From contig JACPYR010000045.1 of assembly GCA_016195965.1 (NCBI GenBank), positions 1-53,634 of the forward strand: DNA of 53,634 nt, written 5' to 3'. The notes beneath the pieces were generated by a model. The model was given only the letters and a program-made list of their open reading frames with translations. It was not told the origin of the DNA and made no database searches. Shown here in pieces: positions 16,255-25,485 of the stretch (positions within the stretch are counted from its first letter, which is position 1; every line of letters begins with the position of its first letter). Source of the stretch: Nitrosomonadales bacterium. GTDB taxonomy: Bacteria > Pseudomonadota > Gammaproteobacteria > Burkholderiales > Gallionellaceae. A program made the translations under genes and the position numbers.

Positions 16255-17676
16255 ATGAATATGTCTGCAAGCTTGGCAACGGTTTCTTATATTGGTGCAA
16301 TCATCCTGTTCATCCTCAGCCTGGGCGGGCTGTCCAACCCCGAGTCTTCGCGACGCGGCAATCTCTACGGCATGATAGGCATGGCGATCGCCGTGCTGGC
16401 CACGGTGTTCGGCCCGCGTGTTTCGATGGCTGGCGTTCCCTGGATCATCGCCGCGATGGTGGTGGGCGGCAGCGTCGGGCTCTATGCGGCGCGCAAGGTG
16501 CAGATGACGCAGATGCCGGAACTGGTCGCGCTGATGCACAGCCTGGTCGGTCTGGCGGCCTGCCTGGTCGGCTACGCCAATTACATTGATCCTATGGCGG
16601 CACTGAATCTGTCCAGCGCCGAAAAAGCCATCCACGAGATCGAAATCTATCTCGGCATATTGATAGGCGCAGTGACCTTCGCCGGCTCCCTGATCGCCTT
16701 CGGCAAATTGTCGGGCAAGATAGGCGGCAAGCCGCTGTTGCTGCCGGGACGGCACTTCCTGAACCTGCTTGGTCTGCTGATCGTTATCGCGTTCGGCTGG
16801 CAATTCCTGCACGCCGAATCGGTCAGTGCGGGCATGCTAGGCCTGACCGTGATGACCGTGATCGCCTTGCTGTTCGGCATACACATGGTGATGGCCATCG
16901 GCGGCGCCGATATGCCGGTAGTGGTGTCCATGCTGAACTCCTACTCCGGATGGGCGGCGGCGGCGACCGGCTTCATGCTGAACAACGACCTGTTGATCGT
17001 CGTAGGCGCCTTGGTGGGATCCTCCGGCGCGATTCTTTCCTACATCATGTGCCGCGCGATGAACCGCAATTTCTTCAGCGTCATCGCGGGTGGATTCGGC
17101 GGCGGGGCTCCGGCCAAGAAGTCTGGCGGTGAGGCGCAACCGGCGGGCGAGGTGGTGGCTATCAGTGCGATCGAGACGGCGGAATTGCTGCGAGAAGCCA
17201 AGAATGTGATCATCGTCCCCGGATACGGCATGGCCGTGGCTCAGGCCCAGCATGCGGTCAACGAAATCACCCAGCTGTTGCGCGAGAAAGGCGTCAATGT
17301 GCGTTTCGGCATCCACCCGGTCGCGGGACGCATGCCCGGCCACATGAACGTGTTGCTGGCCGAAGCCAAGGTACCTTACGACATCGTGATGGAGATGGAC
17401 GAAATCAACGCGGAATTCCCGGATACCGATGTTTCCATTGTGATCGGCGCGAACGACATCGTGAATCCGGCAGCGCAGGAAGATCCGGACAGCCCTATCG
17501 CCGGCATGCCGGTGCTGGAAGTCTGGAAAGCCAAGACCTCCATCATGATGAAGCGCAGCATGGCCACCGGCTATGCGGGCGTAGAGAATCCGCTGTTCTA
17601 CAAGGAGAACAATCGCATGTTGTTCGGCGATGCCAAGAAAATGCTGGAAGAAGTTCTGGTTGCGCTGAAAGCGTAG
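16255..17676 (+). CDS. pntB: NAD(P) transhydrogenase subunit beta
   Basis: A 473-residue beta subunit with about nine membrane helices forming part of the proton channel (dII), then the NADP(H)-binding dIII domain. dIII contains [35 protein letters not shown] and [12 protein letters not shown], all family signatures. Length matches the family (E. coli about 462). The ATG at 16255 follows AAGG; a second ATG two codons later is possible. It is separated from pntA by a 126-base repeat, so co-transcription would pass through that structured RNA. Confidence 0.95.
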   Translation: MNMSASLATVSYIGAIILFILSLGGLSNPESSRRGNLYGMIGMAIAVLATVFGPRVSMAGVPWIIAAMVVGGSVGLYAARKVQMTQMPELVALMHSLVGLAACLVGYANYIDPMAALNLSSAEKAIHEIEIYLGILIGAVTFAGSLIAFGKLSGKIGGKPLLLPGRHFLNLLGLLIVIAFGWQFLHAESVSAGMLGLTVMTVIALLFGIHMVMAIGGADMPVVVSMLNSYSGWAAAATGFMLNNDLLIVVGALVGSSGAILSYIMCRAMNRNFFSVIAGGFGGGAPAKKSGGEAQPAGEVVAISAIETAELLREAKNVIIVPGYGMAVAQAQHAVNEITQLLREKGVNVRFGIHPVAGRMPGHMNVLLAEAKVPYDIVMEMDEINAEFPDTDVSIVIGANDIVNPAAQEDPDSPIAGMPVLEVWKAKTSIMMKRSMATGYAGVENPLFYKENNRMLFGDAKKMLEEVLVALKA

Positions 17677-17727
17677 CGGGGGTTTATCGCCGCTGCGATG
17701 TGGGTTGTTTGAACCTAAAAGACTTGT

Positions 17728-17854
17728 CCGCAGATTACGCAGATTTCCACAGATTAAACAACTGGTTATAAAAATTGCTAGCACAACCTAAAGGGTGAGA
17801 ACAAAGCTGCCTGTAACCATATGAAAATCTGCGTGAATCTGTGTAATCTGCGGG
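17728..17854. repeat. Long inverted-repeat element, copy 2 (after pntB, opposite orientation)
   Basis: The left arm (17728-17757) and right arm (17823-17854) form an imperfect inverted repeat of CGCAGATT units. It is the reverse complement of the copy at 16107-16232, with nearly the same length (127 against 126) and partly similar inner sequence. The two copies flank pntB in inverted orientation. Confidence 0.8.
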
Positions 17855-17926
17855 TTGAACTGCGGTTTTAAGGTTGAACGGAAGCCAATGCAAGCTGGCT
17901 TCCGTTTTGTTTTTGTGCTGCCCTGT

Positions 17927-18382
17927 TTATATGCGCGGAGTCTTGATCACCAACCAGGCCCCAAGCAGACTCTGTATCAGGTAGATGATGCTGGATACGC
18001 CATGCAGCATTTTGAAGCGATCGGCGAACGTGCTGTGCATCACATCCAAGGGCAAGGCCTGCGCCTTGAGGTCGGTCATGACGGGCTGGATACCAAACTG
18101 GATGAACAGCGTCAGCAAAAACATCGTCGTCACTACCCAGAACAGAGTCTGGCGCAAGGCTGCCTGGCCGGATAGCGCCAGGCGCTGGATCAGCAGATAT
18201 GCGCCGCACACCATGCCCAGATAGCCCACCAGCGCGAACATTTGGCCAGCCAGCATGCCAGCCAGCTGCTTGTCGGGCTGGGCGTAAAACAGCACGGGCA
18301 CGGCGAGATAGCCGGTTGCCCACAAGCCGCCGACCCATGCAGTGACCAGTAGTGTGGAAAGATGCAGTGACAGATTTTTCAT
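17927..18382 (-). CDS. DUF4149 family membrane protein
   Basis: A 151-residue protein with four membrane helices. It has the family features TAWVGGLWATGYLAVPVLF near the N-terminus and the conserved HSTFADRFKMLHGVSSIIYL in the second half. The start at 18382 gives the normal N-terminus; the in-frame extension to 18502 would add 40 non-conserved residues. The family has no established function. It is divergent from gltX. Confidence 0.8.
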   Translation of the reverse strand: MKNLSLHLSTLLVTAWVGGLWATGYLAVPVLFYAQPDKQLAGMLAGQMFALVGYLGMVCGAYLLIQRLALSGQAALRQTLFWVVTTMFLLTLFIQFGIQPVMTDLKAQALPLDVMHSTFADRFKMLHGVSSIIYLIQSLLGAWLVIKTPRI

Positions 18383-18551
18383 GGTGCGCAGGTTAACACA
18401 TGAGATGGCAAACTGGACAGGAGTAGCGGCGGCATGGGCAATGTAGCCAAGGCTGTCATCCTCCGTCGATAGGCCCTGAACAAGCCTGTGCGCGCAACGC
18501 ACAAAGACCGTAAAATACGAACTTTATTGTCCGCCATTCTGTTTTTATTTT

Positions 18552-19943
18552 ATGACCATACGTACTCGTTTTGCACCCAGCCCCACCGGCTACCTTCACA
18601 TCGGCGGCGCACGCACCGCATTGTTCTCTTGGGCTTATGCGCGCAAGCACAAAGGCACTTTCATTTTGCGCATCGAGGATACCGATGTGGAGCGCTCCAC
18701 GCCCGCCGCAGTGCAGGCCATCATGGATGGCATGAAGTGGCTGAATCTGGATTATGACGAGGGGCCGTTCTATCAGATGCAGCGCATGGATCGCTACAAA
18801 GAGGTGATACGCCAGATGCTGGATGAGGGTACGGCTTATTATTGTTATACCTCGCCTGAAGAACTGGATGCGCTACGCGAGGCTCAGCGCGCGCGCGGCG
18901 AGAAGCCCCGTTACGACGGTCGCTGGCGTCCTGATATGGCCAAGGTGCTGCCGGAGCCACCGGCAGGCGTTGCGCCGGTCGTGCGCTTCAAAAATCCAAC
19001 CACCGGCATGGTCGGTTGGAAGGATCTGGTGAAAGGCTACATCGGGTTCAACAACAATGAGCTGGACGACCTGATCATCGCGCGCGCCGACGGTACCCCA
19101 ACGTATAATTTTTGCGTGGTGGTGGACGACTGGGAGATGGGCATCACCCATGTGATCCGCGGCGACGACCACGTCAACAATACCCCGCGCCAGATCAATA
19201 TCCTCAAGGCGCTCGGTGCGACGGTGCCGCAGTACGCGCACCTGTCCATGATCCTGGGCGATGACGGCACCAAGCTTTCCAAACGCCATGGCGCGGTCAG
19301 CGTGATGCAATATGACGAGGACGGATACCTGCCTGAGGCGGTGGTCAATTATCTGGCGCGGCTGGGATGGTCGCACGGCGACAAGGAGATTTTCTCGGTC
19401 AAGGAATTCTGCTCATGGTTTGACCTCGACCACATCACGCCGTCCGCAGCCCAGTTCAACACCGAGAAATTGAATTGGGTGAACCAGCATTACCTGAAGC
19501 AGGCCGATAATGCCCGCTTGGCCGCGCTGGTGCGCCCGCGCCTGGAAGCGCGCGGCGTGAAGGTGAGCAATGCGCCGGTGCTGGAATCCATCCTGTCGCT
19601 ATACAAAGAACGCGTGGCCACGCTCAACGAACTGGCCGATGCCGCCGAGGTGTTTTATATCGATCTGCACCCGGCGCAGGAATTGCTGGATGAGCACCTG
19701 ATGCCCGAAGTGCTGCCCGTGTTGCGCGAACTCGCAGAACGTTTTGCCGAAGTCGCATGGGAAGCCCCTGCGCTGGCCGCGCTGATCAAGGAATTGCTGG
19801 CCAAGCACAACCTGAAAATGCCCAAGCTGGCGATGCCGTTGCGCGTGATGCTGGTAGGTCAGACGCACACCCCGTCGGTCGATGCCGTGCTGGCGTTGTT
19901 CCCGCGCGAAACCGTGCTGGCGAGGATGAAAAAGTATCTGTAG
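18552..19943 (+). CDS. gltX: Glutamyl-tRNA synthetase
   Basis: A 463-residue class I aminoacyl-tRNA synthetase that charges tRNA-Glu. The HIGH-like motif is in [14 protein letters not shown] (residues 9-22) and the KMSKS-like loop is [12 protein letters not shown]. The C-terminal anticodon-binding helical domain is complete, and length matches the bacterial enzyme (about 465-470). Transcription ends at a strong hairpin terminator shared with convergent rhlE. Confidence 0.96.
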   Translation: MTIRTRFAPSPTGYLHIGGARTALFSWAYARKHKGTFILRIEDTDVERSTPAAVQAIMDGMKWLNLDYDEGPFYQMQRMDRYKEVIRQMLDEGTAYYCYTSPEELDALREAQRARGEKPRYDGRWRPDMAKVLPEPPAGVAPVVRFKNPTTGMVGWKDLVKGYIGFNNNELDDLIIARADGTPTYNFCVVVDDWEMGITHVIRGDDHVNNTPRQINILKALGATVPQYAHLSMILGDDGTKLSKRHGAVSVMQYDEDGYLPEAVVNYLARLGWSHGDKEIFSVKEFCSWFDLDHITPSAAQFNTEKLNWVNQHYLKQADNARLAALVRPRLEARGVKVSNAPVLESILSLYKERVATLNELADAAEVFYIDLHPAQELLDEHLMPEVLPVLRELAERFAEVAWEAPALAALIKELLAKHNLKMPKLAMPLRVMLVGQTHTPSVDAVLALFPRETVLARMKKYL

Positions 19944-19962
19944 TTAAAGCTGTAGTGGCAAC

Positions 19963-19989
19963 AAAAAAGCACGCCTGGGCGTGCTTTTT
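19963..19989. terminator. Bidirectional intrinsic terminator between gltX and rhlE
   Basis: GCACGCC and GGCGTGC form a 7-base-pair GC-rich stem with a 2-base loop. It is extended by a run of A on the left (19963-19968) and T on the right (19985-19989). Either strand therefore has a stem followed by a U-run, suiting termination of both convergent genes. Confidence 0.85.
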
Positions 19990-20025
19990 ATTTTGCTGCT
20001 TTTTGAATTACTTCAGCAAGTCGGC

Positions 20026-21633
20026 TTAACGGCTGTTGCCATTGTTGCCGCGTCCCAGTGCATAGCTGGGGCGGTCACCGTTGCGGCGCGGGGCGCTGTT
20101 GCCGCCTCGATTGTTGCCGAAGCTGCGTTCCTGGCTACGCGGTTGAGCTTGCCCGCCGAATCCCTGTCCACCTCCCAGAGTCAGCGTGCGACCTTGCGTG
20201 GTGTTGCCGTTGGCTTGGCCGTGCCATTGACCATGATCTTCTTTCTTTCCGGCATGGCTGTGACGGCTGTCTGGTGCGCTGTGATGAAAACCTGTGCCGC
20301 GAGCCTGTCCTGTGCCTGCCGATGTATTGCCATTGCCGGCGAAAGCGCTGCTGCGGTTGCCGCCGAAGCCTCCGCCATTACCGCGGTTACCACCGTAACC
20401 GCCGGCATTGTTGCCACCGCCGAAACCGCCGCCGTTGCTGCGGCGCGGGCCGCTATTGCCGCGCGGACGATCCGAAGACGGGCCGGTGCGCAGCTTGTAC
20501 TTGGGCTCCAGACCCTCGATGGTGTGCATCTTGATGCTTTGCTCGGTGTATCGCTCGATACGCTTCAGCAATTGTGCGTCGCGGTTCGATGCGAACGAGA
20601 TCGCGATACCCGAAGAGCCGCCGCGACCGGTACGTCCGATGCGGTGTACATAGTCTTCGGCAAACTTGGGCAAGTCGAAGTTGATCACATGAGAGACGCC
20701 GCGTACATCGATGCCGCGAGCGGCCACGTCGGTGGCGACCAGCACGCGCAGGTTGCCGTTGCGCAGATTCAGCAGGGTGCGATTGCGTTCGCGCTGGCTC
20801 ATGTCGCCATGCAAGGCCGATACCGAGTGGCCTTGTGCGGACAGTTGGTCGGCGATGGTGTCGGCATCGCGCTTGGTGGCGGTGAACACGATAGCCTGAT
20901 TCAATTCGGCATCGGTCAACAGATGGCTTAGCAGCTTGTTCTTGTGCGCAACGTCATCGGTAAACATCATGCGTTGTTCGATGTTTTCATGCTTGTCTTT
21001 TGCCGCCGAAACGGAAATCTTCTTCGGTTCCTTGAGCAGGCGCGAGGCCAGATTGCCGACTACGCCGTCGAGTGTTGCCGAGAACAGCAGGGTTTGACGC
21101 GTCTTCGGAGTGGCTGCGGCGATGCGCTCCACGTCGTCGACAAAGCCCATGTCCAGCATGCGATCCGCCTCATCGAGGATCAGCACTTCCATACGTGAAA
21201 AATCAATGCGTCCGCGCTCCAGATGGTCGATCAAACGCCCCGGTGTTGCGACCAGGATATCCACGTGGCCGGACAGCAGACGGTTCTGCACCGGGTAAGG
21301 CATGCCGCCCAGGATGCTGATGATCTTGAAACGCATGTTCTTGCCGTATTTGGTAGCGGCATCGCAGACCTGTTGCGCCAGTTCACGGGTAGGGGTCAAT
21401 ACCAGCACGCGCGGGCCTTTGCCGGGCAATGTGGATGGCGTGGCCAGACGGTTCAGCGCGGGCAGGATGAAGGCCGCAGTCTTGCCGCTACCGGTCTGCG
21501 ACGAAGCCATCAGGTCGTGACAGGCCATGATCTCGGGTATGGCCTGAGCCTGGATCGCGGTTGGCACGGTATAGCCGGTTTCGGCAATCGCCTTGAGAAT
21601 GGCAGCGTTTAAATTTAAATCTTCAAATGACAT
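20026..21633 (-). CDS. rhlE: DEAD-box ATP-dependent RNA helicase RhlE
   Basis: A 535-residue DEAD-box helicase. The Q-motif lies near residue 18 (YTVPTAIQAQAIP), motif I is ASSQTGSGKTAAF, motif Ia PTRELAQQV, motif II VLILDEADRMLDMGF, motif III SAT, and motif VI HRIGRTGR. The core ends near residue 385. A tail of about 150 residues rich in Gly, Asn and Arg follows (GGGFGGGNNAGGYGGNRGNG and similar), a likely disordered RNA-binding extension. The family acts in ribosome assembly and RNA decay, often in the cold. It has a long predicted leader (about 325 bases) from a promoter near 21966. Confidence 0.93.
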   Translation of the reverse strand: MSFEDLNLNAAILKAIAETGYTVPTAIQAQAIPEIMACHDLMASSQTGSGKTAAFILPALNRLATPSTLPGKGPRVLVLTPTRELAQQVCDAATKYGKNMRFKIISILGGMPYPVQNRLLSGHVDILVATPGRLIDHLERGRIDFSRMEVLILDEADRMLDMGFVDDVERIAAATPKTRQTLLFSATLDGVVGNLASRLLKEPKKISVSAAKDKHENIEQRMMFTDDVAHKNKLLSHLLTDAELNQAIVFTATKRDADTIADQLSAQGHSVSALHGDMSQRERNRTLLNLRNGNLRVLVATDVAARGIDVRGVSHVINFDLPKFAEDYVHRIGRTGRGGSSGIAISFASNRDAQLLKRIERYTEQSIKMHTIEGLEPKYKLRTGPSSDRPRGNSGPRRSNGGGFGGGNNAGGYGGNRGNGGGFGGNRSSAFAGNGNTSAGTGQARGTGFHHSAPDSRHSHAGKKEDHGQWHGQANGNTTQGRTLTLGGGQGFGGQAQPRSQERSFGNNRGGNSAPRRNGDRPSYALGRGNNGNSR

Positions 21634-21965
21634 CTTGTTCCTTTATTTATAAACAAAGGGGCTACTTAGTAGTCTGGGCATTGCCGTGCAGACGCGAGGC
21701 AACACCCAGTTAAAATAACTGAATGCCGAATCGAGTCCAGCATGGCGAACTTTCAGCAGTTCCCTAAGGTGAGCGCAGGTAGTTAAAACTACACGTTGAA
21801 CGGGCAGACGATTAACCGGCGCATAAAACATCGTTGCTAACCGGAAAACCTTGTGTATCCCCGTTAGAGAATTTTGGTGGGCTTTTAGACAGGCGCGATT
21901 TGCATACGCGAGAGGTAGGTCAGAAAACGATGAACCAATGCCGCTTTAGTGGCGACAAGGCGCGC

Positions 21966-21971
21966 ATTATA
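21966..21971 (-). promoter_or_regulatory. Probable -10 box for rhlE
   Basis: Read on the minus strand, the context is CCGTATAATGCGCGCC, a very typical betaproteobacterial -10 and initiation context. The -35 region is weak. It lies about 330 bases upstream of the rhlE start codon. Confidence 0.5.
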
Positions 21972-22022
21972 CGGATAGAAAAAATAAAAGCCAGCGAAAG
22001 TTTATCGTGCCGCACCCTGTGC

Positions 22023-22028
22023 TAGAAT
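22023..22028 (+). promoter_or_regulatory. Probable -10 box for bipA/typA
   Basis: TAGAAT in the context GTGCTAGAATGCGCGCCC, with a TTTATC-like -35 about 16 bases upstream. It predicts a short leader of about 25 bases before the ATG at 22061, with AAGG as ribosome site. The normal promoter layout is intact although the start of the coding region has been lost. Confidence 0.5.
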
Positions 22029-22060
22029 GCGCGCCCTTTTCATATAGCAAGGCTGTACAC

Positions 22061-23764
22061 ATGTCCCGCGAAAGCGTCATGGACAGCAATGACCTGGAAA
22101 AAGAGCGCGGCATCACCATTCTGGCGAAGAACTGCGCCGTAGAGTATGAAGGTATACATATCAACATCGTCGACACCCCGGGCCATGCCGACTTTGGCGG
22201 TGAGGTCGAGCGTGTGCTGGGTATGGTGGATGGCGTGTTGCTGCTGGTGGATGCGGTCGAAGGTCCTATGCCGCAAACCCGTTTCGTCACCAAGAAGGCG
22301 CTGGCTCTGGGCTTGCGACCCATCGTGGTGATCAACAAGGTGGATCGCGATGGCGCCCGCCCGGACTGGGTGATTAACCAGACGTTTGACTTGTTCGACA
22401 AACTGGGTGCAACCGACGAGCAACTGGATTTTCCCGTGGTATATGCATCGGCGTTGAATGGCTATGCGACCCTGGATTTGGCCAAGTCCAGCCCGGACAT
22501 GCGCCCGTTGTTTGACGCGGTGATCAAGAATGTTCCCGCACCCAATACCGATGTGGATGCGCCGCTGCAATTGCAAATTTCCGCATTGGATTATTCCAGC
22601 TTCGTGGGCCGTATCGGCGTAGGCCGTGTGCGTCGCGGCCGGATCAAACCAGGTCAGGACGTGATGGTGTTGAATGGCGACAGGCCAGCCAAACGCGCGC
22701 GAGTCAACCAGGTGCTGGGTTTTCGCGGCATCGAGCGGGTATTGCTGGATGAAGCGCTGGCCGGCGACATCGTGTTGATCAACGGCATTGAGGAAATCGG
22801 CATCGGCGTGACGATTGCGGATGTGAGCAAGCCGGAAGCCTTGCCTATGCCCAAGATCGATGAGCCGACGCTGACGATGAATCTGATGGTCAACACTTCG
22901 CCTTTGGCCGGACAGGAAGGCAAGTTCGTCACCAGCCGCCAGATCCGCGATCGGCTGAACAAGGAACTGCTGGTGAACGTGGCGTTGCGCGTCGATGATA
23001 CCGACGAGGCCGATGTGTTCCTGCTGGCTGGCCGCGGCGAATTGCATCTGACGATTTTGCTGGAAAACATGCGCCGCGAAGGCTTTGAAATGGGCGTGAG
23101 CAAGCCGCGCGTGGTATATCGTGACATCGACGGGCAGAAGTGCGAGCCGTTTGAAGTGCTGACCGTGGATGTCGAAGATACCAACCAGGGTGCGGTGATG
23201 GAAGAACTGGGCCGCCGTCGTGGCGACCTGCAGGACATGCAGCCTGACGGTCATGGCCGCGTGCGTCTGGAATACCGTATCCCGGCGCGCGGCCTGATCG
23301 GCTTCCAGTCCGAATTCATGACCATGACGCGCGGCACCGGCATCATGGCGCACGTGTTCGACGATTATGCGCCGGTCAAGGCGGATATGCCGGGGCGCCG
23401 CAATGGCGTGCTGATCTCGGCAGAAAATGGCGAGGCGGTGGCTTATGCATTGTGGAAGCTGGAAGACCGCGGCCGCATGTTCGTGTCGCCCGGCGACAAG
23501 TTATATGAGGGCATGGTCATCGGCATCCACAGCCGCGACAACGACCTGGTCGTCAATCCGATCAAGGGCAAGCAGCTGACCAACGTGCGCGCGTCCGGCA
23601 CCGATGAAGCGGTGCGCCTGACTCCGCCGGTGCGTCTGACGCTGGAGTCTGCGGTCGAATTTATCGACGATGACGAGCTGGTGGAAATCACTCCATCGTC
23701 GGTGCGTATCCGCAAACGTTATTTGACCGAAAACGAACGCAAGCGCCAATCTCGCGGTCTGTAA
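22061..23764 (+). CDS. typA: Ribosome-associated GTPase BipA/TypA, lacking its P-loop segment
   Basis: A 567-residue protein (family about 605) that matches BipA from the switch-I region on: MDSNDLEKERGITILAKN, then DTPGHADFGG (G3), INKVDRDGARPDW (G4), YASALNGY (G5), domain II, domain III with GRGELHLTILLENMRREGFE, and the BipA-specific C-terminal domain ending RIRKRYLTENERKRQSRGL. The first residues are MSRESVMDSND. The normal segment containing AHVDHGKTTLVDKLL (about 38 residues) is absent, and no reading frame upstream encodes it. It looks like an in-frame deletion joining MSR to ESVMDSND. Without the P-loop it should not hydrolyse GTP normally. An assembly error is also possible. Confidence 0.88.
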   Translation: MSRESVMDSNDLEKERGITILAKNCAVEYEGIHINIVDTPGHADFGGEVERVLGMVDGVLLLVDAVEGPMPQTRFVTKKALALGLRPIVVINKVDRDGARPDWVINQTFDLFDKLGATDEQLDFPVVYASALNGYATLDLAKSSPDMRPLFDAVIKNVPAPNTDVDAPLQLQISALDYSSFVGRIGVGRVRRGRIKPGQDVMVLNGDRPAKRARVNQVLGFRGIERVLLDEALAGDIVLINGIEEIGIGVTIADVSKPEALPMPKIDEPTLTMNLMVNTSPLAGQEGKFVTSRQIRDRLNKELLVNVALRVDDTDEADVFLLAGRGELHLTILLENMRREGFEMGVSKPRVVYRDIDGQKCEPFEVLTVDVEDTNQGAVMEELGRRRGDLQDMQPDGHGRVRLEYRIPARGLIGFQSEFMTMTRGTGIMAHVFDDYAPVKADMPGRRNGVLISAENGEAVAYALWKLEDRGRMFVSPGDKLYEGMVIGIHSRDNDLVVNPIKGKQLTNVRASGTDEAVRLTPPVRLTLESAVEFIDDDELVEITPSSVRIRKRYLTENERKRQSRGL

Positions 23765-23782
23765 TTCGTTGGTAGTTGCAAA

Positions 23783-23815
23783 TTAAAGGGATGCTCGGCA
23801 TCCCTTTATAATTTT
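23783..23815 (+). terminator. Intrinsic terminator after bipA
   Basis: TAAAGGGATGC and GCATCCCTTTA form an 11-base-pair stem with a 3-base loop (23783-23809), followed within 2 bases by ATTTTT. It lies about 20 bases after the stop codon and separates bipA from rmuC. Confidence 0.8.
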
Positions 23816-23864
23816 TGGGGGCTGATTGCTTTATACTGGCACCCAGTCTCAGGGGATGGTATTC

Positions 23865-25358
23865 ATGGAGCAGTCGCTTTACCTGGTTGTCTCTCTTTTT
23901 GTCGGTCTGATCGTTGGTGCAGCAGCCAGTTGGCTGGTGCTGCGCGAACGTCTCGCATCGACTGAAATGCGCCTCAAAGGCGACAGCCAGGTGGAGCTTG
24001 CCCGGTTCAACGAACGCTTGGCGGCATCCCAAGAGGATAACAAACGGATGACGATTGAGCACGCAGCACTGCTGCAGCAGGCGACCACATGGCGCGATCA
24101 GCTCGATACCTCGCGCGACGAATGCGCGCAACTGGCCGAGCGTGCTGCCGGTCTGAACGGACAATTAGATCGGGCGCAGCTGGAAAAAGAAACCCTGACC
24201 ACCGAGCGCGACCAGCTTATCGCGGAGCGTCAGCGCTTGGGAAACCAGGTGGCCGAATTGACCGCCAGCTTGAATGCAGAGCGTAAGCTGGCCGAAGAAA
24301 ATCTGGCGATTTTGAGTAATGCCAAAGATCAGTTCAAGGTGTTGGCCAACGAGATATTGGAAGACAAAACCCAACGATTCACCGCGCAGAACCAGACCAA
24401 CCTCAATCAGCTGCTGGAGCCGTTGAAGGTCAAGATCACCGAGTTTCAGGGCAAGGTGCAGGAGGTCTATGTGCAGGAAGGCAAGGATCGCTCTGCACTG
24501 GCCGAGCAGGTCAAGCAGCTGATGTCGCTGAACAATCAGTTGTCCAAAGACGCGCACAATCTCACCAGTGCGTTGAAGGGGCAGGCCAAAGCGCAGGGAA
24601 ATTGGGGCGAATTGATCCTGGAGCGGGTGCTGGAGGCATCCGGTCTGCGCAAGGGGTTTGAATACGATGTACAGGAAAGTCATACCCGTTCGGACGGATC
24701 GCGCGCGCAGCCGGATGTGGTGGTGCATCTGCCGGAAGACCGGCATCTGATCGTCGACGCCAAGGTGTCGCTGACCGCCTACGAAGAACACGCCAATGCC
24801 GAAACCGATGCCCAGCGCGAAGCCGCCTTGAAGCGTCATCTGGATTCGGTGCGCGGCCACATCAGGGAACTGTCCGAGAAAAACTACCAGCAGCTCTACG
24901 GTTTGAAGTCACTCGATTTCGTACTGATGTTCATTCCGGTGGAGCCCGCCTTCATGCTGGCGATTTCGCACGACAGCGAGCTATGGCAGGACGCGTGGAA
25001 GAAAAACGTGCTGCTGGTCAGTCCCAGCACGCTGCTGTTCGTGGTGCGCACCGTGGCGCATCTGTGGCGGCAGGAGCAGCAGAACCGCAACGCGCAGGAC
25101 ATCGCCAGCCGGGGTGCTGCGCTCTACGACAAGCTGGTGGGGTTTGTTGAGGACATGGAAGGCCTGGGTGTTAAACTAAAGCAGGCGCAGGCGTCTTACG
25201 ATGGGGCGCTGAACAAATTTTCCACTGGAAGCGGGAATGTCATCCGTCAGGCGGAAAAGCTGAAGGAGCTGGGGGTGAAGCCCACCAAGCATTTGCCGCA
25301 GAAGCTGATCGATGTTGCCACGGATGGGGTAAAGCAAAATAGCGCCATATCGGGGTAG
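23865..25358 (+). CDS. rmuC: DNA recombination protein RmuC
   Basis: A 497-residue RmuC-family protein. One N-terminal membrane helix (residues 4-24, YLVVSLFVGLIVGAAASWLV) is followed by a long coiled coil (about 30-190) and the conserved PD-(D/E)XK-like nuclease domain. That domain includes GNWGELILERVLEASGL, QPDVVVHLPEDRHLIVDAKV and FVLMFIPVEPAF. RmuC limits inversions at short inverted repeats in E. coli and acts in some defence contexts. The ATG at 23865 has AGGGGA upstream; the longer frame from 23826 lacks a ribosome site. Confidence 0.9.
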   Translation: MEQSLYLVVSLFVGLIVGAAASWLVLRERLASTEMRLKGDSQVELARFNERLAASQEDNKRMTIEHAALLQQATTWRDQLDTSRDECAQLAERAAGLNGQLDRAQLEKETLTTERDQLIAERQRLGNQVAELTASLNAERKLAEENLAILSNAKDQFKVLANEILEDKTQRFTAQNQTNLNQLLEPLKVKITEFQGKVQEVYVQEGKDRSALAEQVKQLMSLNNQLSKDAHNLTSALKGQAKAQGNWGELILERVLEASGLRKGFEYDVQESHTRSDGSRAQPDVVVHLPEDRHLIVDAKVSLTAYEEHANAETDAQREAALKRHLDSVRGHIRELSEKNYQQLYGLKSLDFVLMFIPVEPAFMLAISHDSELWQDAWKKNVLLVSPSTLLFVVRTVAHLWRQEQQNRNAQDIASRGAALYDKLVGFVEDMEGLGVKLKQAQASYDGALNKFSTGSGNVIRQAEKLKELGVKPTKHLPQKLIDVATDGVKQNSAISG

Positions 25359-25485
25359 CAATTCTCCACAGAGATGCCGGTTATCGCTGCCAATATTCCA
25401 CTGCATCAACGAACTTGGCGTGGCGCGTGAAACGGAAATAATATTGCCGGATTTATTTGAGCAGCTAATTTTAGGAACGTGGTTT

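Larger units (their letters stand above)
21634..22060. other. Divergent rhlE/bipA regulatory region with long rhlE leader
   Basis: No gene is supported in these 427 bases. On the minus strand TATAAT at 21971-21966 would start a transcript near 21960, giving rhlE an untranslated leader of about 325 bases. Just before the rhlE start the leader has an AT-rich stem (CTTT-ATTTATA-AACAAAG) covering the ribosome-site area. On the plus strand TAGAAT at 22023-22028 serves bipA. Long leaders are known for cold-induced helicase and cold-shock genes. The leader's function here is inference. Confidence 0.5.

Noticed and set aside
22007..22060. Alternative upstream start of bipA at 22007
   Set aside because: The extra 18 residues cover the promoter -10 box and do not encode the missing P-loop.
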